Below, piece after piece: positions 27,548-36,947 of a stretch of DNA of 64,000 nucleotides. The stretch is from contig NZ_PYOD01000001.1 of assembly GCF_003026285.1 (NCBI RefSeq), positions 682,001 through 746,000 on the forward strand, in the 5' to 3' direction. This DNA is from Photobacterium profundum (GTDB lineage: Bacteria > Pseudomonadota > Gammaproteobacteria > Enterobacterales > Vibrionaceae). Position 1 is the stretch's first letter. Every line of letters begins with the position of its first letter. Below the pieces are notes generated by a model. That model worked only from the letters and a program-made list of their open reading frames with translations. It was not told the DNA's origin and ran no database searches. Position numbers and translations under genes: made by a program.

Positions 27548-29817
27548 AATAATGCCAATTCTTTTTGTTGTTTTTGCCCTTGGTATTTAAACACAATAAA
27601 CAACCCAACATTAATCAATACAAAGAAAGCTATCCATCCCATGCTACTTACCGGATGGTCAGTGAAATGCGCTACTTGGTAGAAAATAGTTGCAAATGTG
27701 TATGCTAACAGCATTGTCCAGCCTGCAATAAATACAGAGAACTTCTGACCAAATTCACGAACATACGCCCCCATAGCAGCCGCACAAGGCGTATATAACA
27801 AAATGAATATTAAATAAGACATTGCCGCAGCAGAACTCACAAAGTGCGCTTGAATATTACCAAAGATAGACTGATCGACTTCTTGCTCTTCAGCTGCTGT
27901 ACTTAAATCATCTAGCTCGCCGACGGTAATACCAAGGGGATCCGAATAGCTAAGATCAGCTAAGTTTGCAGGAATTGATGCTACCGCTTCTTGTAAACTT
28001 CCAAATAAATCATACTCTGCGTCTTCATCTACCGAAGGAGCATACAAGCTGTTTAGCGTACCAACTACAGCTTCTTTCGCAAAAATACCAGTGATTATAC
28101 CAACCGTCGCTGGCCAGTTATCTTCTTTTACACCAATAGGCGAAAGAACAGGTGTTACGATTTGTGCCGCTCTTGATAGCACTGAATTTTCACTGTCTTC
28201 ATTGCCAAATGTACCGTCAGTACCCAATGAGTTGAAAAAGCTTAGGCAGGCAACAACAACAACAATCGTCTTACCGGCACCAAATACAAAACGCTTTAGC
28301 TTCTGCCATGTTTTAATGCCCACATTACGCATAGTTGGAAACTCGTAATCTGGCATCTCCATAATGAAACTGTCGCTCTTGCCTGGATATAGCGTGTAAC
28401 GAAGAACAACACCCGTCATTACAGCAGCAAAAATACCTAGCACATAAAGACCGAAAACTACGTTTTGACCATTATTAGGGAAAAATGCGGCCGCAAATAA
28501 AGCGTAAACGGGTAAACGAGCACCACATGACATAAATGGCGCCATTGCGGCTGCCAGTTTACGTTCACGCTCTTGCTCTAGAGTACGTGTCGCCATAATT
28601 GAAGGGACGTTACAGCCAAAGCCTAATACCAATGGTACAAACGCTTTACCTGGCAAGCCGACTTTCTGCATCACCTTATCTAGCACGAAGGCAGCTCGCG
28701 CCATGTAGCCAGAGCTTTCAAGCACTGCTAAGAATAAGTACAAACATGCTATAACAGGAATGAAGGTCGCAACAGTTTGAACACCACCACCAACACCATC
28801 AGCAATAACCGTCACCAACCAGACCGGTAAATGCCCATCTAATAGATAATGACCACCATCAACTAAGATCGCACCAACACTAATATCAAAGAAATCGATG
28901 AATGCACTACCAATATTGATAGAGAACATAAACATCAAATACATAACAACGAAGAAGAATGGTATACCAAATGCGCGGTGTAATAATACAGCATCAATTT
29001 TGTCGCTAATGCTTCGGCTTAATTTACCTTCTTGACGACGCACTTTTTGGCAAAGTTGATGTAAATAGGTATAACGCACATCAGCAACTTGAATATCAGG
29101 GTCAACTTCAACTAATAATTTATTACGTATATTACATGCTTTACTCTTATCTGTTTCAGATAAGCCATTAATTACCAAGGTATCATTCTCTAATACACGA
29201 ATAGCTTGAGAACGAGCGTTTAGTTGATCATTAGAAAATAAACTTTCAAGTTCAGCAATTGCTGATTCAAAATTCTTACCGTAATCTAAAAGCATGTCGC
29301 CAACCGCTACACCTTGTGCAAGCATTTTATGTAGGCTAGTTTTGAAGGCTTCTACTTGTTTTAAATTGTTTGCTGATAAACATAAAACAGGGCATCCAAG
29401 CATTTTTTCTAACGCTTTAACATCCAATACCTGACGCTGACGTTGTAGCACATCCATTTTATTTAGGACGACCACCATTGGGCGTCCTAACTCACGTAAT
29501 TGCAATGTCATATACAGACTACGTTCAAGGCAAGATGCATCAACCACATTAATAATGACATCAGCTGGTGTTGTTAAAATAGCGCGGGAAGCAATCGCTT
29601 CATCTAAACTATTTGCATCATTTGCACTGTCTAAGTTATAGATACCAGGCAAGTCTGTTAATGCAAAATGATCACCAGCACATTGATAGTTACCCGTCTT
29701 CTTTTCAACAGTTACACCAGCCCAGTTACCAACTTGCTGCTTTGCACCAGTAAGGCCATTAAATAAAGTTGTTTTACCGCTGTTTGGGTTACCAACAGTT
29801 AAAATATTGTATTTCAT
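27544..29817 (-). CDS. feoB: Ferrous iron transporter FeoB
   Basis: Inner-membrane Fe(II) transporter with an N-terminal G domain. G1 is GNPNSGKTT at 9-17, G3 DLPG at 55-58 and G4 NKMD at 119-122, followed by a helical GDI-like domain. The membrane part (about 285-757) has the two Gate-type blocks, with the conserved cysteine segments GFGCNVPSIMATR and FMSCGARLPVYALF. Length 757 aa, normal for the enterobacterial type. The start overlaps the feoA stop by one base. Confidence 0.97.
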   Translation of the reverse strand: MKYNILTVGNPNSGKTTLFNGLTGAKQQVGNWAGVTVEKKTGNYQCAGDHFALTDLPGIYNLDSANDANSLDEAIASRAILTTPADVIINVVDASCLERSLYMTLQLRELGRPMVVVLNKMDVLQRQRQVLDVKALEKMLGCPVLCLSANNLKQVEAFKTSLHKMLAQGVAVGDMLLDYGKNFESAIAELESLFSNDQLNARSQAIRVLENDTLVINGLSETDKSKACNIRNKLLVEVDPDIQVADVRYTYLHQLCQKVRRQEGKLSRSISDKIDAVLLHRAFGIPFFFVVMYLMFMFSINIGSAFIDFFDISVGAILVDGGHYLLDGHLPVWLVTVIADGVGGGVQTVATFIPVIACLYLFLAVLESSGYMARAAFVLDKVMQKVGLPGKAFVPLVLGFGCNVPSIMATRTLEQERERKLAAAMAPFMSCGARLPVYALFAAAFFPNNGQNVVFGLYVLGIFAAVMTGVVLRYTLYPGKSDSFIMEMPDYEFPTMRNVGIKTWQKLKRFVFGAGKTIVVVVACLSFFNSLGTDGTFGNEDSENSVLSRAAQIVTPVLSPIGVKEDNWPATVGIITGIFAKEAVVGTLNSLYAPSVDEDAEYDLFGSLQEAVASIPANLADLSYSDPLGITVGELDDLSTAAEEQEVDQSIFGNIQAHFVSSAAAMSYLIFILLYTPCAAAMGAYVREFGQKFSVFIAGWTMLLAYTFATIFYQVAHFTDHPVSSMGWIAFFVLINVGLFIVFKYQGQKQQKELALL

Positions 29818-30044
29818 TAATGTGCCTCCACTTCAATATCTGCAGCAATTTGCTTACGTAAGGCAATATTAACACCACGAACTCGAACCTGAAGAGGATC
29901 TCCCAGAGGAGCAAAACGCACAACCGTAATTTCAGTGTTAGGCAATAGTCCCATTACCATCAACTTTTTACGGGTAGCAGTAGGAAGATCAGATAAATGG
30001 GTGACAATACCGCTTTCACCGCAAGACAACTCAGACAGTTTCAT
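29817..30044 (-). CDS. feoA: Ferrous iron transport protein FeoA
   Basis: 75-aa SH3-like protein required for full FeoB function and thought to bind its cytoplasmic domain. It has KLSELSCGESGIVTHLSD, RKKLMVMGLLPNTEITVVRFAPLGDPLQVRVRG and LRKQIAADIEVE. It is the first gene of the operon; its stop overlaps feoB (TAATG). A Fur-box-like palindrome lies 16 bp upstream of the ATG. Confidence 0.95.
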   Translation of the reverse strand: MKLSELSCGESGIVTHLSDLPTATRKKLMVMGLLPNTEITVVRFAPLGDPLQVRVRGVNIALRKQIAADIEVEAH

Positions 30045-30059
30045 AGTAAATGACTACCT

Positions 30060-30074
30060 TAATAAGAATTATTA
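30060..30074. promoter_or_regulatory. Candidate Fur box upstream of feoA
   Basis: TAATAAGAATTATTA is a 15-bp near-palindrome (TAATAA / TTATTA halves) of the 7-1-7 Fur type, just upstream of feoABC. Iron repression of feo is well known; the exact site is inferred. Confidence 0.6.
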
Positions 30075-30223
30075 GTATTTCCACTCAAGATCTTACACAT
30101 TCAGTTGCATTCTATCTTGTTTAAAATCAATATTTATCAATTCACATATGGATTCATTGATTCCAAAAATGAAAAGTCTTGTTTTAGGAAGTCTTATTCT
30201 TCTTTCAAGTATTTTGAATCCAT

Positions 30224-30250
30224 AAAAAAAGCGCACTCAGTGCGCTTTTT
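30224..30250 (-). terminator. Terminator of the znuA-mepM transcript
   Basis: AAAAAGCGCACT-C-AGTGCGCTTTTT; the minus strand runs into TTTTTTT. It lies 33 bp past the mepM stop. Confidence 0.9.
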
Positions 30251-30282
30251 CCAATTACGTACTAATACCAATCTAAACAAGT

Positions 30283-31632
30283 TTAACCAGGCATAACACT
30301 CAATAATCTTTGCTTCTCTTCGCTTGCTTCCTGTTTAAACACTGCGCGTGCTTTCCCTGCTATGGGTGCAGCTTGAGGTAACGGTACTTTCATTGCATTC
30401 ACCGGGCGATTGTTTTTAATCAATTCGAAATGGAGATGTGGACCCGTTGAACGTCCAGTATTGCCACTTAAAGCAATGCGTTCACCCATTTTTATTCTAT
30501 CGCCAACTTTGACTAAGCGCTTACTCAAATGCAGATAGCGCGTCATATAGTCACGCCCGTGCTTAACGACAATGTAATTACCCGCCAACGCGTGATATCT
30601 CGACTTCACCACAACACCGTCTCCTGCTGACAGTATTGGCGTACCAATAGGCACAGCAAAGTCGGTACCATTGTGTGGCGAGATCCGCCCTGTTACAGGG
30701 TGCTTACGATTAGGGTTAAACGACGAACTGATACGATAACGTTTCGCCGTTGGGTAACGTCGAAGAGCGCGATTCAAGCTTTGGCCATTCACATCATAAA
30801 ACTGACCATCGGAGTGACGCATTATGAAAACTTCTCGATTACCACTTAAATAAAAGAGAGCCTTAACATCCCCTCGTCCCACCGATTTACCATCAATGAA
30901 TTCACGATCAACAGAGACAGCAAAACGGTCACCTTTTCGGGCTTCTCGTCCAAAATCAAATTTCCATTGCAATGCTTTTACGACAGTTTGGATTTGTGAC
31001 GGTGATAAACCAGCAGCTTGTGCTGAATTATAAAAGCTTCCTGAAACTCGTCCCGTTAAAAAGACTGATTGAATTACACCCGTTTTTTCAACGGCTTTAT
31101 AGGTATAACCTTTAGGGCCTAACACAAAAGTATCGGTCATTTTTTTATTACGCTGAATAGAAAGCTCTTTCACTTTCCCCTCTTTATTCAACGACCATGT
31201 AATGCTTTGCCCTATATGTAAGTTTTGAACTGTTTTATTCGCATCAATTAAGCGATACATGTCGCTTATTGGTATCGCATATTGCGAGAATATAGACCCT
31301 AGGGTGTCACCTGATGTGACAGTATGGGAGTGTGCAACATCTGTTACTGCATCAAGCTTCTGCTCTAATTCATCTTTAGGCGCTAAAAACTCAGGATCGG
31401 CTTGGTCAATAACGGCACCTAAAGGCTCGCTATTATTTTCTGACAAAATTTCAATATCATCATGAGCGAGTTGAATCTCAACTCGCTGAGTAGACTGAAA
31501 CGTAGGAGTAGTATGTTTACCAGGTTGCCAAAGAAGGGCAAGAGCCACCAACAATGACGTGGAGGCCAACGCAATCCGATGCTGCCGAGGTAACTGTTTA
31601 GCTGAAGAAGTTGCAACCTTGTAAAATTTCAT
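30283..31632 (-). CDS. mepM: Murein DD-endopeptidase MepM
   Basis: Cleaves the D-Ala-mDAP crosslinks of peptidoglycan during cell growth. The 449-aa protein has an N-terminal membrane anchor (about 20-36), a LysM-like domain (HTVTSGDTLGSIFSQYAIPISDMYRLI, 103-147), a helical middle region, and a C-terminal M23 zinc peptidase domain with H320 and D324 in HNGTDF and H399 and H401 in HLHFE. The metal and catalytic residues are complete. It is 2 bp from znuA and, as in E. coli, adjacent to the zinc uptake genes, so a Zur-dependent transcript may read into it. Confidence 0.93.
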   Translation of the reverse strand: MKFYKVATSSAKQLPRQHRIALASTSLLVALALLWQPGKHTTPTFQSTQRVEIQLAHDDIEILSENNSEPLGAVIDQADPEFLAPKDELEQKLDAVTDVAHSHTVTSGDTLGSIFSQYAIPISDMYRLIDANKTVQNLHIGQSITWSLNKEGKVKELSIQRNKKMTDTFVLGPKGYTYKAVEKTGVIQSVFLTGRVSGSFYNSAQAAGLSPSQIQTVVKALQWKFDFGREARKGDRFAVSVDREFIDGKSVGRGDVKALFYLSGNREVFIMRHSDGQFYDVNGQSLNRALRRYPTAKRYRISSSFNPNRKHPVTGRISPHNGTDFAVPIGTPILSAGDGVVVKSRYHALAGNYIVVKHGRDYMTRYLHLSKRLVKVGDRIKMGERIALSGNTGRSTGPHLHFELIKNNRPVNAMKVPLPQAAPIAGKARAVFKQEASEEKQRLLSVMPG

Positions 31633-31634
31633 TT

Positions 31635-32528
31635 TTATTTAAGACACTTGCTAAAACTTTCCCCCAACTCCTCTAGGAATTGGACATAACCTCCCTTGCC
31701 CTCAGCAATATTTGTTGCCATCGGATCAAGAGTACCTATCTTCACTTCAGTGCCATTAATTACACTGTTAATAACAGAAGGTGAAAACTGAGGCTCACTA
31801 AAGACGCAAGAAGCTTGTTGATCTTGTAATGTTCGACGAATTGAGATTAGCGTCTTCGCACCTGGCCTACGATCTGGCTCTACCGTAAAATGACCAAGAT
31901 TGTTTAATCCAAATTGTTCTTCAAAATAACCATAACCGTCATGAAAAACAAAGTAGCCATGGTTAGCTACCGGCTTCAACTTATTTTCTAGCGCTAGAAT
32001 TGCCCCTTCCACCTCTGCAGTGAACTGAGAAAGGTTAGCTTCATATTCATTTTTATGCAATGGATCATGCTTAACAAGCGCGCTAGTGATCACATTTGCA
32101 GTTTGAATTACTTGCTTTGGCCCTAACCATAGATGTGGATCTATACCATCATGACTATGTTTATGGTCACCATGGTCGATAACTTTTTCATGATCATAAT
32201 GGCGAAAATCGACTGAATGCGACTGTGTAATGGCTAAACTGTTCTCTTTTTCTGTTAACAATTTGGTGAGGAAACGTTCCAACTCCGGCCCCACCCATAT
32301 CACCAAATCAGCATCCTGAATTTTTTTAACATCTGAAGGGCGTAATGCATAATCATGTGGAGAGGTACCCGGGGGTAAAATGCTCTCACTGGTTGTTACA
32401 CCGTCTACCAGTTCTTGCACAATTAAATTTAATGGCTTCACCGTGGTCACAACCGTAAAGTCTTTTGCTGATACTGTTGTTGAAAAAGCTAACACAATGG
32501 CACTACACCACAAGGTAAAGCGACGCAT
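31635..32528 (-). CDS. znuA: Zinc ABC transporter substrate-binding protein ZnuA
   Basis: Periplasmic high-affinity zinc carrier for ZnuBC. The ATG at 32528 has AGGA seven bases upstream and gives a Sec signal peptide ending STTVSA; the longer frame to 32615 has no support and would cross the Zur site. Zinc ligands are visible: the His in PPGTSPHDYALRPSD, a charged His-rich loop (HYDHEKVIDHGDHKHSHDG) and DPHLWLGPK, plus FHDGYGYFEEQ. Length 297 aa. It is divergent from znuCB. Confidence 0.95.
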   Translation of the reverse strand: MRRFTLWCSAIVLAFSTTVSAKDFTVVTTVKPLNLIVQELVDGVTTSESILPPGTSPHDYALRPSDVKKIQDADLVIWVGPELERFLTKLLTEKENSLAITQSHSVDFRHYDHEKVIDHGDHKHSHDGIDPHLWLGPKQVIQTANVITSALVKHDPLHKNEYEANLSQFTAEVEGAILALENKLKPVANHGYFVFHDGYGYFEEQFGLNNLGHFTVEPDRRPGAKTLISIRRTLQDQQASCVFSEPQFSPSVINSVINGTEVKIGTLDPMATNIAEGKGGYVQFLEELGESFSKCLK

Positions 32529-32570
32529 AAGAGTTCCTATAAAAATTAAAGATGACGAGCAAGATAGTGT

Positions 32571-32590
32571 GATGTTATAATATAACACCT
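32571..32590. promoter_or_regulatory. Zur box between znuA and znuC
   Basis: GATGTTATAATATAACACC closely matches the gammaproteobacterial Zur consensus; the core TGTTATA-A-TATAACA (32573-32587) is perfectly symmetrical. It sits 43 bp from znuA and 34 bp from znuC, placed to repress both divergent transcripts when zinc is sufficient. Confidence 0.88.
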
Positions 32591-32623
32591 TACTTTTGCA
32601 AACCTCTATAAGCATTCTTTTTT

Positions 32624-33397
32624 ATGACAACGTTAGTTGAATTACAATCGGTGACTGTCACTTTTGGTGACCGGCATGTACTTGACCAAGTATCAATGAA
32701 ACTTGAACGAGGGCAGATCACAACACTGATTGGTCCTAATGGTGCAGGTAAATCGACCTTGGTTAAAGTCATTACAGGACTACGTAAACCTTCTGCAGGA
32801 CACGTTGTTCGTCAAAAAGGAATTACGATTGGTTACGTACCGCAGAAGTTACAACTCAACTCAACCTTGCCATTAACGGTCGACCGCTTCATGCGTCTAG
32901 CTGGTCGCTATGACGAAAATGCAAGGAAGGAAGCATTAACCTTAGTCGGTGGCACTCACTTACATCATAGTGATATGCATTCGTTATCGGGTGGTGAAAT
33001 GCAGCGGGTTTTATTAGCACGTGCACTATTGCAAAAACCCGACGTATTAGTGCTAGATGAGCCTGTTCAAGGTGTGGATGTAAATGGTCAACTTGAACTC
33101 TACAATCTAATTCAAAGCCTTCGCGATATATTAAATTGTTCGATCTTAATGGTATCGCACGATCTACATTTAGTGATGGCAAAAACAGATAACGTTATTT
33201 GTTTACATCATCATATTTGTTGTTCAGGTGAGCCCGATACAATTACTAATCACCCTTCATATGTTGCGTTATTTGGTCAACAGCAGAGTGAGCAACTCGC
33301 ATTATATCACCATCATCATAATCATGATCACGACTTAGCAGGTAGCCCTGTCGGCCCATGCCAACATAATAAACAACACGGACACGATAATGCTTGA
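32624..33397 (+). CDS. znuC: Zinc ABC transporter ATP-binding protein ZnuC
   Basis: ATPase subunit of the ZnuABC importer. Walker A is GPNGAGKST, the signature LSGGEMQR, Walker B VLVLDEPVQGVD, and the switch His is in MVSHDLH. A His-rich C-terminal tail (HHHHNHDHD then HNKQHGHDN) is typical of ZnuC and may bind zinc. Length 257 aa. The gene overlaps znuB by 8 bp. The Zur box lies directly upstream. Confidence 0.96.
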   Translation: MTTLVELQSVTVTFGDRHVLDQVSMKLERGQITTLIGPNGAGKSTLVKVITGLRKPSAGHVVRQKGITIGYVPQKLQLNSTLPLTVDRFMRLAGRYDENARKEALTLVGGTHLHHSDMHSLSGGEMQRVLLARALLQKPDVLVLDEPVQGVDVNGQLELYNLIQSLRDILNCSILMVSHDLHLVMAKTDNVICLHHHICCSGEPDTITNHPSYVALFGQQQSEQLALYHHHHNHDHDLAGSPVGPCQHNKQHGHDNA

Positions 33398-34175
33398 GTT
33401 TCTTCTTCCTGCGCTTGCTGCTGGTATTGGTATCGCAATTCTTGCGGGGCCACTGGGTTCTTTCGTTGTATGGCGAAAAATGGCTTACTTTGGTGATACA
33501 TTATCTCACGCATCATTACTAGGGATAGCCCTCGGTTTTCTATTTGATATAAACCTAAACTTGGCGCTAATTATTTGTTGTATGGTGCTAGCCGTTATTT
33601 TAGTGAGCTTGCAAAAACAAAAATATGTCGCAACAGATACCTTACTCGGTATTTTGGCACACAGTGCATTGTCGTTAGGCTTAGTGGCAGTGAGTTTTCT
33701 TGATCATGTTCGTATCGATTTAATGTCTTACCTTTTCGGCGATCTACTGGCCGTTACAACCGCTGATTTGATGTGGATATACGGCGGGGGGATTTTAGTA
33801 CTTGGTGCGCTGATCACACTTTGGCGTCCGCTACTCTCAATGACCATCAATGAAGACATGGCACAAGTTGAAGGCGTTAATGTAGACTTAATGCGACTGG
33901 CACTGATGTTAATGGTGGGCATGGTTATCGCCGTGGCAATGAAATTTGTTGGCGCATTAATTATTACATCATTACTCATTATTCCAGCAGCAACCGCCCG
34001 TCGATTCTCTCATAGCCCAGAAATGATGGCGTGTATGGCCTCTGTCATTGGCATTATTGCAGTATTTATAGGTCTTGCAATGTCATGGCATTATGACACA
34101 CCTGCTGGTCCTTCTGTTGTTGTCGCAGCAGCTGCGATGTTCATGCTGAGTCAACTGAAAAGAGCAGAAAGATAG
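33390..34175 (+). CDS. znuB: Zinc ABC transporter permease ZnuB
   Basis: Inner-membrane channel of the zinc importer, family ABC-3. The 261 aa contain about seven hydrophobic helices, with GSFVVWRKMAYFGDTLSHASLLGIALG and MKFVGALIITSLLIIPAATARRFS as family hallmarks. The C-terminus AAAMFMLSQLKR is also typical. It overlaps znuC, so both are translated from one message. Confidence 0.96.
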   Translation: MLEFLLPALAAGIGIAILAGPLGSFVVWRKMAYFGDTLSHASLLGIALGFLFDINLNLALIICCMVLAVILVSLQKQKYVATDTLLGILAHSALSLGLVAVSFLDHVRIDLMSYLFGDLLAVTTADLMWIYGGGILVLGALITLWRPLLSMTINEDMAQVEGVNVDLMRLALMLMVGMVIAVAMKFVGALIITSLLIIPAATARRFSHSPEMMACMASVIGIIAVFIGLAMSWHYDTPAGPSVVVAAAAMFMLSQLKRAER

Positions 34176-34206
34176 CACCGAGTATTACGAATACATTATT
34201 GTAAAC

Positions 34207-34241
34207 AAAGAAAAGCCAGCATGCATTGCTGGCTTTTCTTT
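34207..34241. terminator. Terminator between znuB and the four-cysteine gene
   Basis: AAAGAAAAGCCAGCA pairs with TGCTGGCTTTTCTTT, a perfect 15-bp stem with a 5-base loop, symmetrical enough to stop both convergent transcripts. Confidence 0.9.
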
Positions 34242-34284
34242 ATTAACGACAAACACAATAGATTAAAAGCATGTACTTAAATAC

Positions 34285-34587
34285 TTAATTAAAAAAGCTA
34301 CGGTGTTTCTCATTACATGTTTGTTTTACTTTCATTGATACTGCTCTATTTTTTGAATCCGGCAGGTAATCAAGTAAACATTGATTATAGTTAGCATCTT
34401 TTTCTGACAGCATGAAGTTATCGACATAAAGCTGATTACAGGCATGGGTTAACATGCTTGCAGCACTCGGATCTTCCGTTCCCGTTACATACTGTAAGAC
34501 ACAATCTTGATACGCTGCTTTATCTTCTTTTGCTTGTAAATTACCCGCAAAAAACAGCAATACAAAGAGTATTTTGTACTTATTCAT
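34285..34587 (-). CDS. Small secreted protein with two four-cysteine-type repeats
   Basis: 100-aa protein with a signal peptide (MNKYKILFVLLFFAGNLQA) and a mature part of about 80 aa. The mature part looks like an internal duplication: YQDCVLQYVT...AASMLTHACNQLY followed by YNQCLLDYLP...AVSMKVKQTCNEKH, with one pair of cysteines per repeat. The spacing suggests two intra-repeat disulfides in the periplasm. It probably belongs to the short four-cysteine proteins annotated in Vibrionaceae as the VF_A0006 family, but I recall this only by pattern. Starts at 34593 or 34602 are also possible, as no Shine-Dalgarno is clear. Function unknown. Confidence 0.72.
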   Translation of the reverse strand: MNKYKILFVLLFFAGNLQAKEDKAAYQDCVLQYVTGTEDPSAASMLTHACNQLYVDNFMLSEKDANYNQCLLDYLPDSKNRAVSMKVKQTCNEKHRSFFN

Positions 34588-34703
34588 AGTCATTAAATAC
34601 ACCGTTCAATTTTTAGTGGTTATACTGTAATTAAAATATACTTCTGCTTAACGAACAGTGAATAAACCTCAGAAATACATTTCAGAGCAGGACACACTTC
34701 AAA

Positions 34704-34740
34704 TAAAAAAGCCTATCTCAATAATAGACAGGCTTTTTTT
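34704..34740. terminator. Terminator of the sdh-suc operon
   Basis: AAAAAAGCCTATCT pairs with AGACAGGCTTTTTTT with one mismatch over an AT-rich loop. It lies 30 bp past the sucD stop on the minus strand. Confidence 0.88.
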
Positions 34741-34770
34741 ATTAGCAATTAGCTATAAAGCAGTGAATGA

Positions 34771-35643
34771 TTACCAACCAGTAACTTCACGCAGTGCTTT
34801 ACCGATATCAGCTAGGCTTTTAACAGTTTTAACACCAGCTTCTTCAAGGGCTGCAAACTTATCTTCAGCAGTGCCTTTACCACCAGAAATAATCGCACCA
34901 GCATGACCCATGCGCTTACCAGGAGGAGCCGTAACACCAGCGATGTAAGAAACAACAGGTTTAGTTACGTTAGCTTTGATGAATGCTGCCGCTTCTTCTT
35001 CTGCAGTACCACCGATTTCACCAATCATTACGATTGCTTCAGTTTCAGGGTCTTCTTGGAAGAGCTTAAGAATATCAATGAAGTTAGAACCAGGGATAGG
35101 GTCGCCACCAATACCAACACACGTAGACTGACCGAAACCTTCGTCTGTAGTTTGCTTGACAGCTTCGTAAGTAAGCGTACCTGAACGAGATACAATACCT
35201 ACTTTACCTTTCTGATGAATATGACCAGGCATGATACCGATCTTACATTCGTCTGGAGTAATAACACCCGGACAGTTAGGACCAATCATCACTACGCCAG
35301 CTTCGTCTAAACGTACTTTTACGTCAAGAAGATCAAGCGTTGGAATACCTTCAGTTATCGTTACGATTAACTTAATGCCAGCATCGATTGCTTCAAGGAT
35401 GGCATCTTTACAGAAAGGAGCTGGTACATAGATAACTGATGCTGTTGCGCCAGTTTCTTCAACGGCTTCGCGTACTGTATTAAATACAGGAAGATCAAGA
35501 TGCGTTGTTCCGCCTTTACCAGGTGAAACACCACCAACCATTTTTGTACCGTATGCGATAGCTTGCTCTGAATGGAAAGTACCTTGACCACCAGTGAAGC
35601 CCTGACAAATAACTTTCGTATCTTTATTAATTAGTACAGACAT
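34771..35643 (-). CDS. sucD: Succinyl-CoA synthetase alpha subunit
   Basis: Forms the phospho-histidine intermediate of succinyl-CoA synthetase in the TCA cycle. The 290-aa protein has the CoA-binding Rossmann part ([19 protein letters not shown]) and the active-site His in [18 protein letters not shown]. Length is one residue off E. coli SucD. The start overlaps the sucC stop by one base. It is the last gene of the sdhCDAB-sucABCD block, followed by a terminator. Confidence 0.98.
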   Translation of the reverse strand: MSVLINKDTKVICQGFTGGQGTFHSEQAIAYGTKMVGGVSPGKGGTTHLDLPVFNTVREAVEETGATASVIYVPAPFCKDAILEAIDAGIKLIVTITEGIPTLDLLDVKVRLDEAGVVMIGPNCPGVITPDECKIGIMPGHIHQKGKVGIVSRSGTLTYEAVKQTTDEGFGQSTCVGIGGDPIPGSNFIDILKLFQEDPETEAIVMIGEIGGTAEEEAAAFIKANVTKPVVSYIAGVTAPPGKRMGHAGAIISGGKGTAEDKFAALEEAGVKTVKSLADIGKALREVTGW

Positions 35644-36809
35644 TATTTGCCCTCCGCTGCAGCAACTACTTTTTCCGCAGCTTCAGTTAATGAAGTCGCA
35701 GCAATAATATTCAGACCACTTTCCGCAAGTTTTTTCGAACCTAGAGGTGCGTTGTTACCTTCAAGACGAACAACTACTGGTACTTTAACGCCAACCTCTT
35801 CAACAGCACCGATAATGCCATCAGCAATAAGATCACAACGTACGATACCGCCAAAAATATTTACAAGAACCGCTTTAACATTCGTATCCGATAGGATGAT
35901 CTTAAATGCTTCAGTTACACGCTCTTTTGTTGCGCCGCCGCCTACATCCAGGAAGTTAGCAGGCTGGCCGCCGTGTAGGTTTACGATATCCATCGTACCC
36001 ATAGCCAGTCCAGCACCATTAACCATACAACCAATGCTACCGTCTAGTGCAACATAGTTAAGTTCCCACTGTGCTGCGTGTGCTTCGCGCTCATCTTCTT
36101 GAGATGGATCGTGCATTTCACGTAGCTTAGGTTGACGGTACATTGCATTTGAATCAATGTTGATTTTTCCATCAAGACACAAAAGGTTACCTTCAGCAGT
36201 AACAACAAGTGGATTGATTTCTAATAGAGCTAAGTCGTATTGAGCAAACATGTTGCCTAGACCCAGAAAAATCTTAACGAATTGCTTAATTTGATCGCCA
36301 ACTAAGCCAAGTTTAAATGCAAGCTCACGCCCTTGGTATGGCTGAGGGCCAACCAATGGATCAATCGCAGCTTGGTGAATAAGTTCTGGCGTTTCTTCAG
36401 CAATTTTTTCAATATCCACACCACCTTCAGTCGATGCCATGAATACGATGCGACGTGTAGCACGGTCTACAACTGCACCTAAATATAATTCATTTGCGAT
36501 GTTAGACGCTTCTTCAACCAAAATTTTCGTTACTGGTTGACCATTTGCATCTGTTTGGAAAGTGACTAGGTTTTTTCCCAGCCATTTTTGAGCAAATTCT
36601 TTAACACCGTCTTTCGTATCATGTATCTCTACGCCGCCCGCTTTACCACGGCCGCCTGCGTGTACCTGACACTTAACAACTTTCTTATCTGTACTAATAC
36701 GACCAGCCGCTTCAAATGCTTCTTGCGCTGTATCACATGCGAAACCTTCTGGAACTGGCAGACCGTACTCAGCAAAAAGCTGTTTTGCTTGGTATTCATG
36801 CAAATTCAT
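35643..36809 (-). CDS. sucC: Succinyl-CoA synthetase beta subunit
   Basis: ATP-grasp subunit that binds nucleotide and succinate, partner of SucD. It begins [22 protein letters not shown], has the ATP-grasp segment [15 protein letters not shown] and, near the C-terminus, [17 protein letters not shown]. Exactly 388 aa, as in E. coli. A 138-bp spacer with two hairpins separates it from sucB, longer than other gaps in this operon. Confidence 0.98.
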   Translation of the reverse strand: MNLHEYQAKQLFAEYGLPVPEGFACDTAQEAFEAAGRISTDKKVVKCQVHAGGRGKAGGVEIHDTKDGVKEFAQKWLGKNLVTFQTDANGQPVTKILVEEASNIANELYLGAVVDRATRRIVFMASTEGGVDIEKIAEETPELIHQAAIDPLVGPQPYQGRELAFKLGLVGDQIKQFVKIFLGLGNMFAQYDLALLEINPLVVTAEGNLLCLDGKINIDSNAMYRQPKLREMHDPSQEDEREAHAAQWELNYVALDGSIGCMVNGAGLAMGTMDIVNLHGGQPANFLDVGGGATKERVTEAFKIILSDTNVKAVLVNIFGGIVRCDLIADGIIGAVEEVGVKVPVVVRLEGNNAPLGSKKLAESGLNIIAATSLTEAAEKVVAAAEGK

Positions 36810-36858
36810 GATGTTCTATCCGTTTTATATCCCTTAGGGGGAAGTGTTATATCCATAT

Positions 36859-36935
36859 GAAATACTCTTGGGTATTTCTTCGTCATTCTATCTTCAAGCT
36901 TTTATGTAAGCCGGACGTTGAGCCTGTCCGGCTTA
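36859..36935 (-). other. Two hairpins in the sucB-sucC spacer
   Basis: GAAATAC-TCTTGG-GTATTTC (36859-36878) and TAAGCCGGAC-N9-GTCCGGCTTA (36907-36935). Neither is followed by a U-tract on the minus strand, so they are unlikely to be simple terminators; they may be processing or mRNA stability elements inside the suc message. Confidence 0.55.
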
Positions 36936-36947
36936 GCTTTTTAGATA

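Noticed and set aside
32529..32615. Longer ZnuA start
   Set aside because: It would put the Zur operator inside the coding region and precede a clear signal peptide that starts at 32528.
33300..33397. His-rich end of ZnuC as a separate metal-binding ORF
   Set aside because: It is in frame with znuC and such tails are normal for this family.
35647..36057. 136-codon open frame antisense to sucC
   Set aside because: It mirrors codon bias of sucC on the other strand and has no start signal or family resemblance.
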